Part shown: positions 1 through 6,511 of the stretch, piece after piece
How positions within the stretch are numbered: position 1 is the stretch's first letter
Layout of the letters: every line of letters starts with the position of its first letter
Source: Synechococcales cyanobacterium PMM_0036
Lineage (GTDB): Bacteria > Cyanobacteriota > Cyanobacteriia > Elainellales > Elainellaceae
DNA: 17,986 bases
Assembly (NCBI GenBank): GCA_949127645.1
Contig: CASBQM010000822.1
Span: 1 to 17,986 of the forward strand
Direction of reading: 5' to 3'
Notes under the pieces: model-generated
What the model was told of the DNA's origin: nothing
Database searches by the model: none
What the model saw: only the letters and a program-made list of their open reading frames with translations
Program-made: the position numbers and the translations under genes

Positions 1-365
1 CTATTGAGTTGCGGTGATGGGGGATCTACTGCGTTAGGCAAACATCCTAAAAATACCATCTGTGTTGGGTCGCCTAAAATTGGAAGCAGGACACATAAAG
101 TCCCTACCTCCAAAAAACCGTGAGTGCCGCCAGCCTTTGCATTCACTGTAAATAGTTCTTTTACATGAATCCAGCCGTCTGCCCCATTTGGTAGTGGGGT
201 ATTGGGAGCTATCTGATCGCATTGAATTTGAACTCTCCCCCATTTGGCTGGGTCGTCAATATTTATGATTGTTCCAATGACGCCACCGATGATGTGACCT
301 GATTGTAGATGAGAGAACCGTCCTTCGGGGAAGTCTGGCCTAAATATTTTATCGATCGAAGTCAT
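1..365 (-). CDS. Phage spike / baseplate assembly protein V-like (gpV/gp5 OB-fold), 3' end beyond window
   Basis: The minus frame from the ATG at 365 stays open to the left edge, so the C-terminal part is missing. About 121 residues are visible. Residues about 24-108 look like the OB-fold of gpV/gp5/VgrG spike proteins: a Gly-rich strand (HIIGGVIGTIINIDDPAKWG), then RVQIQCDQIAP, a Trp in DGWIHV, and a last strand ending GDPTQMVFLGCLP, a typical spike-family ending of this domain. In these families the OB-fold sits under the hub and is followed by a beta-helical or needle tip, which would lie outside the window. Its start overlaps the stop of the upstream gene by 4 nt (ATGA), suggesting translational coupling. 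Assignment rests on pattern recognition of the fold, not on an alignment. Confidence 0.72.
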   Translation of the reverse strand, partial: MTSIDKIFRPDFPEGRFSHLQSGHIIGGVIGTIINIDDPAKWGRVQIQCDQIAPNTPLPNGADGWIHVKELFTVNAKAGGTHGFLEVGTLCVLLPILGDPTQMVFLGCLPNAVDPPSPQLN

Positions 366-775
366 TTTATAGCTCCATGCCTTGTGCTACGAAATTTTAT
401 CCAATTGCCGTCACGAAGAATTATCGTTAGTTCGAGGTTTCCTTTCCCCATCTTGGCTAATTCCCTCCAGATGCAACCTCTCAAGGGTGCTTGAATAGCT
501 TTTATATCCACCAACTTTCCATTGGCTGCGTGGCATCGTGGGATAAGAATGCCGTCTTTATCCGCAAGGAACTCGTTTCTTTTAGAAATATCTAATTTAA
601 ATTGTTCTTGAGTATTTTCAGTAATACTCACCTTTATCTCCAATACCTCGGAGCGGTCATGGTATGTGGACTCTATACCATTCTCTAGAATGGGATAAAA
701 GATTTTCAGGATTCTTTCAACCAAAAAATCTAAAGTAGAATTCTTTGGTTGCATTTGTTCGATATCAAATTTCAT
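362..775 (-). CDS. Hypothetical protein, 137 aa, coupled to the spike gene
   Basis: Not recognised. The protein is soluble-looking, with no signal peptide or membrane segment. It begins MKFDIEQMQPKNSTLDFLVE and ends with a basic stretch (WIKFRSTRHGAIK). The middle alternates strands and charged helices and has a CHAANGKLVDIKAIQAPLRGCIW segment with two cysteines. The stop overlaps the spike ATG by 4 nt, so it is probably co-translated with it, and a small baseplate protein or chaperone is the natural guess from context only. There is no good Shine-Dalgarno sequence before the ATG (CTTTCTTAG precedes it). Upstream lies a 243-bp non-coding stretch with strong hairpins, which could influence expression if it belongs to the same transcript. 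Confidence 0.7.
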   Translation of the reverse strand: MKFDIEQMQPKNSTLDFLVERILKIFYPILENGIESTYHDRSEVLEIKVSITENTQEQFKLDISKRNEFLADKDGILIPRCHAANGKLVDIKAIQAPLRGCIWRELAKMGKGNLELTIILRDGNWIKFRSTRHGAIK

Positions 776-780
776 CTAAG

Positions 781-912
781 AAAGTCCGGGAGTGTGGATA
801 CCGAGTAGCTTTAGCCCACGGATGAAACACGACACGGCTAATTTATTAGCCGTCCCCTTCCGGGGAAAGTAGAAAGAGGTGCAGTTTCTACTCATTCCTG
901 ATATGCTCGGAC
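781..912. ncRNA. Candidate structured RNA element (hairpin cluster)
   Basis: This lies in a 243-bp stretch (776-1018) with no convincing gene. Three perfect hairpins follow each other with almost no linker. They are ACGGCTAA (834-841) with TTAGCCGT (846-853), loop TTTA; CCCC (854-857) with GGGG (862-865), loop TTCC; and AGTAGAAA (868-875) with TTTCTACT (885-892), 9-nt loop. An outer pairing, GTCCGGG (784-790) with CTCGGAC (906-912), has 7 pairs including one G-U and would close the group as a multibranch fold. The transcribed strand is not clear. Both flanking genes are on the minus strand, so it may be an intergenic leader, a processing site or an independent RNA. I do not recognise a known family. 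The remainder to 1018 shows nothing I can name. Confidence 0.35.
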
Positions 913-1018
913 GGAAACACCTATCTTGCACGATGTGAATTTTGCCGCGCTAACGCACCGCATTTGCTATAGCCAAAGTTATTGGTCGGCACTATCCCAA
1001 CCACTCTGTCTTACCCCG

Positions 1019-2014
1019 TTATATTTCTTCTACTACGGGGAGGTTAGAGAAGAATATGAAGTTTCTTGCATTTTGTGCCCACTGGACAGCATAATCAAGT
1101 TCTTTCTGCCCACATACACAAGACACTTTGAATGATGGTTCTAATCCTGGCTGTATCCGTTGCATGGCTTGAATTAAAGCCCCAGCATCAGCCGCCCTCA
1201 TGCTTTTGTATAACTCTATAGAAAACTTCTTCCCCCTTACCATGTTATATCGTTTAGATTCGGGAATATCAGAAATCATGGCTATGGCTAACTGGACATC
1301 CGATACCGTGGGCTTACCACTTTGCATGAAATAAGATAAATCTTCAAACTTCAATGGCTGAAAATACAAGTTTTTGATGGTAGACTCTCCATCATAAACC
1401 CCTATGGGAAGTTCAAACCGAAACAAGGGCTTAGTGTCTATTCCTGTCATAGAACGGATCTTTACGACATCCAAGCTGTGAAGATCCCTTCCTTCTTTAG
1501 GATTGTCCCGGCACATTGTATTGCATGGCGCTGGGCATTCTACATTACAAGCGATCTCCCGGCCAATAGCCGCCATCCGGACTCCAAAGATCATTGTAGT
1601 TATATCAGCCAAATACATCTGGCTAAATAACTTCGTCACGGAAATCTTCATGCTCTGGGCAATCACCTTTGGAGAATAATCCCCTATCTTATCGATTACT
1701 TCGCCAAGAAAACTTGAAAGAGTCTCGATTACTTTTTGACTGCCTTGATTTTCTTTTAAGCCTAAAATTAGGCTGTAATTTCCCATGTCCACATCCGGAA
1801 CAACAGAATATTTAGTGATCTTTTGCTCATGACCATCTGCTCCAGTATAGAAAAATCCAATAGGGAGTTCCGGTAATTCCCCACCTGGGATGTCGCCTAT
1901 GGTGTATGTCTCATACTTAATATCTTCGACATTAATAGAATTCGGTAAAATTCCAACGACTTCTGTGCTGGATTCTGGCTCGGCATTACTGAAGCCTAAA
2001 GTTTGTAAGACCAT
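1019..2014 (-). CDS. T4 gp26-like baseplate hub / tail assembly protein with Cys clusters
   Basis: 331 aa. The C-terminal half resembles zinc-ribbon-ended baseplate proteins of T4 gp26 type found in large myoviruses. It has an LPIGVYDG strand (202-209), a helical segment starting PLKFEDLSYF (220-229), a long helical region with ADAGALIQAM (275-284), then a Cys pair SCVCG (C299, C301), ending FIFFSNL; the late Cys pair followed by FF is characteristic. An extra cluster, C156, C160, C164 and C168 (CX3CX3CX3C), lies mid-protein and could bind metal. The N-terminal 100 residues are not recognised. In T4 such proteins help assemble the central hub, which fits the spike gene downstream. A TATAAT word lies 41 nt upstream of the start (2055-2060, minus) with no usable -35. 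The family assignment is moderate; that it is a real gene is secure. Confidence 0.6.
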   Translation of the reverse strand: MVLQTLGFSNAEPESSTEVVGILPNSINVEDIKYETYTIGDIPGGELPELPIGFFYTGADGHEQKITKYSVVPDVDMGNYSLILGLKENQGSQKVIETLSSFLGEVIDKIGDYSPKVIAQSMKISVTKLFSQMYLADITTMIFGVRMAAIGREIACNVECPAPCNTMCRDNPKEGRDLHSLDVVKIRSMTGIDTKPLFRFELPIGVYDGESTIKNLYFQPLKFEDLSYFMQSGKPTVSDVQLAIAMISDIPESKRYNMVRGKKFSIELYKSMRAADAGALIQAMQRIQPGLEPSFKVSCVCGQKELDYAVQWAQNARNFIFFSNLPVVEEI

Positions 2015-2090
2015 ACTTCGTTTTTAGTTCTTAGACGTAGCTGTACAAGAACTCATTATATATTCTTTGTCAAGACTATGCTTATAAAGA

Positions 2091-2115
2091 AAAAAGCAGC
2101 CTTGAGCTGCTTTTT
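2091..2115 (-). terminator. Intrinsic terminator, probably bidirectional
   Basis: Perfect 10-bp stem AAAAAGCAGC / GCTGCTTTTT with a CTTGA loop. It lies just after the stop codon of the minus-strand gene ending at 2119, with T-rich sequence (TCTTTAT) following on that strand. On the plus strand the T-run TTTTTATTTT also follows the stem. It separates the regulator-like gene from the baseplate genes. Confidence 0.85.
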
Positions 2116-2118
2116 ATT

Positions 2119-2850
2119 TTAAATTGATTCTTGGATCTTTATGGGAATTCCAGTGATAAAGGGAGAGATCAACAAGAAAAGAGTATCCTCTTTATCTGGT
2201 AGCGTTAAATTCTGTAAAGCCGTACAAAGATCCTTTTCTTTCTTTATTGACTCTATCTTTAAATTCTGAAATCTAGCACTATGCCAACAATACTCTAACT
2301 CGTCTTTAAAGCTTTGGTCTAATCTAATACTGTAGATTAAATCTCCGACAAGACTTGTAAGTATTGGTAACTCTTCTCGGATCTTTATGTATCGATCAAG
2401 CTTAACAATGTTCTTTACGGTGCCTGATACGGGGTTCCATGTGGTAGGGCTTATCCCACTATGGAGTAGTTTCACCTCTCCTATCAGCCCTTCTTTATCA
2501 AAAAACTTCCTCCACTGCGTCGTTCTATCACGACTGAACAATAGCTCGGTTAAAGACTTGTCTTTATAGAAGTCGGCTGAAATTTCACAAAAAAGAACGT
2601 AATGATCCAGCAAAGCATAGACCAGGCTTCTATATTTATAGACTACACTCTCTTCAGGGTAGTACTTCAGCAATATAGGCTCTGTGGCTAAGTAAGCTTC
2701 TATGATGCTGTTTATTGCCCTAGACTCTGAATCAGCATTTATCTCCTTCATGTAGTCTTGTAGTCTGCGGTACACTCGATCGTCTAAATACCCTGTGACT
2801 CTATTCTTATCCGTTGCCATATTATCATCTGTTAGACAGTACACTGACAT
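2119..2850 (-). CDS. Ribbon-helix-helix-like protein with a long unknown C-terminal domain
   Basis: 243 aa. Residues about 17-54 (NRVTGYLDDRVYRRLQDYM, then helix SRAINSIIEAYL) follow the strand-helix-helix pattern of ribbon-helix-helix DNA-binding proteins, whose strand pairs across a dimer and sits in the DNA major groove. The remaining 190 residues are helical, with aromatic-rich segments, and are not recognised; they could be an oligomerisation or ligand domain. A second ATG at residue 11 (position 2820) gives a more typical start for such proteins; neither start has a good ribosome site. It is divergent from the plus-strand gene at 3021, and the region between has a small palindrome and a direct repeat, so autoregulation is plausible. 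A terminator directly follows. Regulator function is an inference from the N-terminus only. Confidence 0.6.
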   Translation of the reverse strand: MSVYCLTDDNMATDKNRVTGYLDDRVYRRLQDYMKEINADSESRAINSIIEAYLATEPILLKYYPEESVVYKYRSLVYALLDHYVLFCEISADFYKDKSLTELLFSRDRTTQWRKFFDKEGLIGEVKLLHSGISPTTWNPVSGTVKNIVKLDRYIKIREELPILTSLVGDLIYSIRLDQSFKDELEYCWHSARFQNLKIESIKKEKDLCTALQNLTLPDKEDTLFLLISPFITGIPIKIQESI

Positions 2851-2919
2851 TGTATATTAATTCTTTTATATCTGTAACACCGATGACACTGAGTATTATT
2901 AACATAATCTTATAGGATG

Positions 2920-2967
2920 TCGTACATACGATAAGGAATTGATATATGACAAAGTGACACCAGTGAC
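2920..2967. promoter_or_regulatory. Candidate operator region between divergent genes
   Basis: The 170-bp intergenic region 2851-3020 is AT-rich and serves two divergent genes. It contains the short palindrome TCGTA-CA-TACGA (2920-2931) and a direct repeat AGTGAC at 2953-2958 and 2962-2967 (9-nt period). A related TGACAC word occurs at 2884-2889. Such spacing would suit a ribbon-helix-helix dimer array. No strong -35/-10 pair was found by eye. Confidence 0.28.
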
Positions 2968-3020
2968 GTAAAAATAAGATAGATTAGAACAGTAAACCTA
3001 TTTATCTGGACTTAAAGGCT

Positions 3021-4043
3021 ATGGGCAGTGTTATACAAGAGCGGATAGCAGACCAAGAGAAAGCCTTATCTGAGTTAAAGGCAAGATTAAATGTACTGCT
3101 GAACAGTAAGAGTCAAGCAGAACAAGGGATACAGCAGATAATTAATTCTGTAGAATCTGTGCCGGAAGCTGAAAGAGAAAGCTTTCTGAAATTCGTGGAA
3201 GGGGAATTAGGCAGCAGGTTAGGACTAGCCATTACGGTTCAGGCAGAACCGCACACCCAAACGGCTTTTGTCGCAGATGAACCCATCCTCTCGGCCGTAG
3301 AGGAGGAAGAAGAGGACTATACCGTTCAAGATCCTGTGGCTGAGGCTTTGCCCTCTGATGACTTAGAGGTGGTTGATCCTTGGGACCAATGCTCAAGCTT
3401 TAATATTGCGATCGAGTATTGTGGCAAGGTTGAGACGTTAGACGTTGAGTATAAGCCTATCATCAAGAATGCTACGTCCCGAATTGTGTCTTTTGATCTG
3501 CTAGGTGAACTAGCATCTCCAACAAAATATAATAACGTGTTGTTTGACCTCAATATTATGAAGCGGATGGACAGCCCATCCGCTTTTGCGGTGCAATGGC
3601 TTATCGATAAGCACAATGAAATGTTTAGCCTGCACCTGCTGCCGAAGAATATAGTCTCAAGCGTTTTGAGTGATTTAGAGCCTTTGGACAAATTTGGTGT
3701 AATCAAGGAGATGCAGGCGCTCATTGATGCTGGAGAACGGATTGATTTTAAGAAAGCAACAGAAATAGTTAACGCAAGGTTTCAAGAAGAATCGTCCTCA
3801 ACCATTGCAATAAAAATTACGGAGCATACTAATACTGGATGGTCGGCAAGGCACGGTTCTTTTTTGATAAAAGATCGTGTAGTTAATTTTAAGCTTGATG
3901 AAAGTATTTACTCCTATGTCTTCAAAGTGATTAAAGATGGGTACGAACCAGATAGCCATGCGTTGATGGAAAACATGATAGACCGAGACAAATTCCCAAC
4001 GCCTTACGATTATATGCAGTTCTATCTGAAAGACGTTTCTTAG
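3021..4043 (+). CDS. Hypothetical protein, coiled-coil N-terminus and acidic linker, 340 aa
   Basis: Not recognised. Residues about 5-65 (ERIADQEKALSELKARLNVL onward) form a likely coiled coil. Residues about 90-120 are an acidic, disordered-looking linker with the run EEEEED. Residues 125-340 look like a mixed alpha/beta folded domain, with no motif I can name. There is no signal peptide or membrane segment. The ATG at 3021 is preceded by AAAGG, but only 2 nt away, so it is a doubtful ribosome site. It is the first gene of the plus-strand block that runs into the hub-hydrolase cassette, with a 46-nt gap before the next ATG. An intrinsic-terminator-like hairpin lies inside the coding sequence (3561-3585). 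A structural or scaffold role is possible from position only. Confidence 0.7.
   Translation: MGSVIQERIADQEKALSELKARLNVLLNSKSQAEQGIQQIINSVESVPEAERESFLKFVEGELGSRLGLAITVQAEPHTQTAFVADEPILSAVEEEEEDYTVQDPVAEALPSDDLEVVDPWDQCSSFNIAIEYCGKVETLDVEYKPIIKNATSRIVSFDLLGELASPTKYNNVLFDLNIMKRMDSPSAFAVQWLIDKHNEMFSLHLLPKNIVSSVLSDLEPLDKFGVIKEMQALIDAGERIDFKKATEIVNARFQEESSSTIAIKITEHTNTGWSARHGSFLIKDRVVNFKLDESIYSYVFKVIKDGYEPDSHALMENMIDRDKFPTPYDYMQFYLKDVS
3561..3585 (+). other. Terminator-like hairpin inside a coding sequence
   Basis: Perfect 10-bp stem AAGCGGATGG / CCATCCGCTT with loop ACAGC. The right arm ends in TT and is followed by TT then GCGG, so it ends in a short T-run of four. It lies in frame within the 340-aa gene (encoding KRMDSPSAF). 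It could attenuate transcription or act as an mRNA structure; the short T-run argues for weak termination at most. Confidence 0.5.
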
Positions 4044-4045
4044 TT

Positions 4046-4051
4046 TATAAT
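4046..4051 (+). promoter_or_regulatory. Possible -10 box upstream of hub-hydrolase cassette
   Basis: TATAAT lies just after the stop of the preceding gene and about 40 nt before the next start. The hexamer at normal -35 spacing (ATCTGA) is not a consensus match, so this would need a phage-specific or activator-dependent promoter. Weak evidence. Confidence 0.2.
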
Positions 4052-4089
4052 GCCTAAGTTATGATTGAGTAAAAACCATTTACTTGATC

Positions 4090-6510
4090 ATGACTGAGCC
4101 AATTAAACCTAGTGTAGAACCAATTAAATCCGCAACACTTGCGAATCCCACTGGGTTCGCAAATATCTCTATACCAACCTTTTCTGGACAGAATCCATAC
4201 ACAATCTCGGATTCAGCGAGTGGCACGATCAGGCTGACGTTAGGGGATGTCACTGCGGCGATCGATAAACTGATAGCTCAAAGTACGGCAGCAAGTCAAG
4301 CGACCGTAAAAGATCAGCCCAATGCTGGCGATACTGGACATTATTATTATCGAATTAAAATAGGTGGAGTACCTTCTGGAACTACGCCTCCGCCTCCGGC
4401 TGGTTCCCCGACAACCTTTAGCGCAGCCCCCTATACTCCCATATTTGCTGGAACTTTCAGCTCTCCCATTACGCCTGGAAATACGATCAGAGTCAGCAAT
4501 AACACCACGATACCTGGGTTCAACCTTCCTGGCAATTCAACGTCCGGTTCAGGGACAAACACTGTCATCCCTAATACTACATCATCTCCAGTATCAGTAG
4601 CTCCAGCAACTTTTTCTATACAACCGACACAAAACGCTAGCGTACCGACATCAACTCCGTCTCCATCCCCACTCCCACAACCAACTCCAGTCCCAAGTTT
4701 AGCTGTAAGCAATAATATAAATTTTTCTACATTTAATGGACAGAATGCGGGTTCTACGCCTAGTGTTCTTGGACAACTTGGAGTGACATCTGGGGACACA
4801 ACTAAGGCAATAGATCAATTAGTCTCATCAGCCGCACCTACAGGAAATGCAGCGATCGATGCGGTACCTCCTGTTGCTGAAGTACTGCTTGACTCGTTAA
4901 GTGGGGACATGCTGCAAATAAATAATCCTCATCTAAGATTATCGACATATCAGCACTCCACCCTGGTTTTAGCTGTCAACGACCCAACAGGCACAATCAG
5001 AGAAAAAATTGGACCTCTACAAAATATTGAGATAGAGATTGGGTTCGTTAACGGATACAAAGTTAACAAATTTATGGGAAAGATCTTGACGTTGGGAAGG
5101 AGAATGCCCGGAGCGACAATAATTAAGGCAGTAGATAATGCTTATGGGATGCAGGAAACAACGGCTGCTGCAACGCCGACATCCAATGCCAGTCAGCCAG
5201 TCGTTGCACCTACGATAACAAACCAGACTCAGACCAGCACACAATTTCAAGGACATGCGGGGATAGGCGCAACAGCAAAGACTGGCAACACCTCAGATGG
5301 CAAGCCTTACGACCCAACAACTATGACGGGGAGCCATGCGACATTACCTTATGGCACCCAAGTTAAAGTAACTAATCCCGCTAATGGAAAAACAGCCGTA
5401 ATCGTGATAAACGACCATAAAGTGTCATCTGGTCAGGTATTGACTGTCACTCCATCGGTCGCTACTGCTTTATCTTTAGCCCAAAATGGAACCATAAATG
5501 CAGCAACAATAGTGCCTCCCACCAGTACATCAACCGGAACAACAACTAGCGGTGTTACTACTAATACACCACCTACTAATGCTCCACCTCCCACTACTGG
5601 GGTGGCTTCTGCTGCTCCAGTTAGCGTACAATCAACACAAACTTTAGAAAACTTGTCTTTTGCTGTGACTGCGGATCAAGCAGGCAAACAGTCATTGGCT
5701 GAGATTTTTACAAAAGGAACCCCGCACTTAAAGTTTATGGATAGAAACCCCGTCAAGCTTGAAAAAATGGGTGCGGTACAGCTTCAACAAAGTAAAATCG
5801 GTGCAGCAGCAATGGAGCAGGCACTACAAGGTGGGGTTATCGCAGTTAGTGGGAATACCGTCGCAACTGTAGCTCCAGGGCAAGGCATGGCTACTTCTGT
5901 AGTCCTAGATTACATCCAAAATAGGGCGGCTTTTGTTGGGCATCCATCAATTGAAAAAAGAACTAATGTTCACCTTCAGAATAGTGGGGCTGTGACTGTA
6001 AGTGGTTTTGACATCAACAATAAGGCTCCTGTTGGTGCAACTGTAGTCACTCCGGAAGTGGCTGTGCCGCATTCTACTGGAGTCATCGCAAGCTCATGGG
6101 GTCAAGTCAAGCTAACAGATCCTATAATTCCTGGCTCACCTTATACTTGGGGAGATGCAACTAAGCAAGGTTCTAGGGTTCCCAGTACTCCAGAAATTAT
6201 GCAAGGCATAGTAAACATTGCGACCGAAATAACGGCTATGACCTTATCGACTTTAGGACCTGGACAAAAATGGCAGATTATTAGTTGGCTTCAAAACCCA
6301 AAAGATAATATCAGGGATGCTATAAATGGTATGGCAGGACTTCATATGAATGGATCTGCGGTTGATATTTATTTTCCTGGATACAAAAGTCTTTATGCAA
6401 AACTTGATCCTACATGGCCAGCAGGATTGGCTCTCAGTGATGGTAAGTCAGGAAATTTCATGCATATAGACCTCATAAATAAAGGAACTCGTCGTAGATG
6501 GAAATATTGA
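4090..6510 (+). CDS. Modular tail-hub protein with RlpA-like and M15 peptidase domains
   Basis: 806 aa from the ATG (an in-frame TTG at 4084 would add 2). Order: a motif TFSGQN...GDVTAAIDKL (24-63) and its copy TFNGQN...GDTTKAIDQL (208-246), joined by a Pro/Thr/Ser-rich linker. Next is a late-control-D/gp27-type hub barrel (about 261-351). An RlpA-like double-psi beta-barrel follows (387-475), retaining the HATLPYGT His (H416) and VIND Asp (D442) that match active-site residues of lytic transglycosylase RlpA. A second hub-like segment (about 518-658) precedes a C-terminal M15-type D,D-peptidase domain (about 713-806) with zinc ligands HMNGSAVD (H752, D759) and MHIDL (H792). Two peptidoglycan-cutting activities, glycan and peptide, would thus sit in one virion protein. 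The next gene follows after 1 nt. Domain calls rest on motifs; the hub segments are the least certain. Confidence 0.75.
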   Translation: MTEPIKPSVEPIKSATLANPTGFANISIPTFSGQNPYTISDSASGTIRLTLGDVTAAIDKLIAQSTAASQATVKDQPNAGDTGHYYYRIKIGGVPSGTTPPPPAGSPTTFSAAPYTPIFAGTFSSPITPGNTIRVSNNTTIPGFNLPGNSTSGSGTNTVIPNTTSSPVSVAPATFSIQPTQNASVPTSTPSPSPLPQPTPVPSLAVSNNINFSTFNGQNAGSTPSVLGQLGVTSGDTTKAIDQLVSSAAPTGNAAIDAVPPVAEVLLDSLSGDMLQINNPHLRLSTYQHSTLVLAVNDPTGTIREKIGPLQNIEIEIGFVNGYKVNKFMGKILTLGRRMPGATIIKAVDNAYGMQETTAAATPTSNASQPVVAPTITNQTQTSTQFQGHAGIGATAKTGNTSDGKPYDPTTMTGSHATLPYGTQVKVTNPANGKTAVIVINDHKVSSGQVLTVTPSVATALSLAQNGTINAATIVPPTSTSTGTTTSGVTTNTPPTNAPPPTTGVASAAPVSVQSTQTLENLSFAVTADQAGKQSLAEIFTKGTPHLKFMDRNPVKLEKMGAVQLQQSKIGAAAMEQALQGGVIAVSGNTVATVAPGQGMATSVVLDYIQNRAAFVGHPSIEKRTNVHLQNSGAVTVSGFDINNKAPVGATVVTPEVAVPHSTGVIASSWGQVKLTDPIIPGSPYTWGDATKQGSRVPSTPEIMQGIVNIATEITAMTLSTLGPGQKWQIISWLQNPKDNIRDAINGMAGLHMNGSAVDIYFPGYKSLYAKLDPTWPAGLALSDGKSGNFMHIDLINKGTRRRWKY

Positions 6511-6511
6511 T

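Noticed and set aside
34..243. Alternative minus-strand reading frame with an ATG
   Set aside because: It is out of frame with, and fully covered by, the gpV/gp5-like OB-fold gene, whose protein pattern is far more convincing.
781..790. AAAGTCCGGG resembles the conserved start of bacterial RNase P RNA
   Set aside because: Only about ten bases match. The following sequence lacks the other conserved RNase P regions and the stretch is too short.
885..900. TTTCTACT hairpin recalling a Cas12a-type repeat
   Set aside because: It occurs once, has a long loop and no direct repeats, spacers or cas genes nearby; there is no CRISPR array in the window.
2055..2073. TTGACA (2073-2068) and TATAAT (2060-2055) on the minus strand upstream of the gp26-like gene
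   Set aside because: The spacer is 7 nt instead of about 17, so they cannot form one sigma-70 promoter; TATAAT alone remains possible.
4431..4799. Long open minus-strand frame opposite the hub-hydrolase linker
   Set aside because: It mirrors the Pro/Thr/Ser-rich low-complexity coding sequence on the plus strand and has no recognisable protein features.
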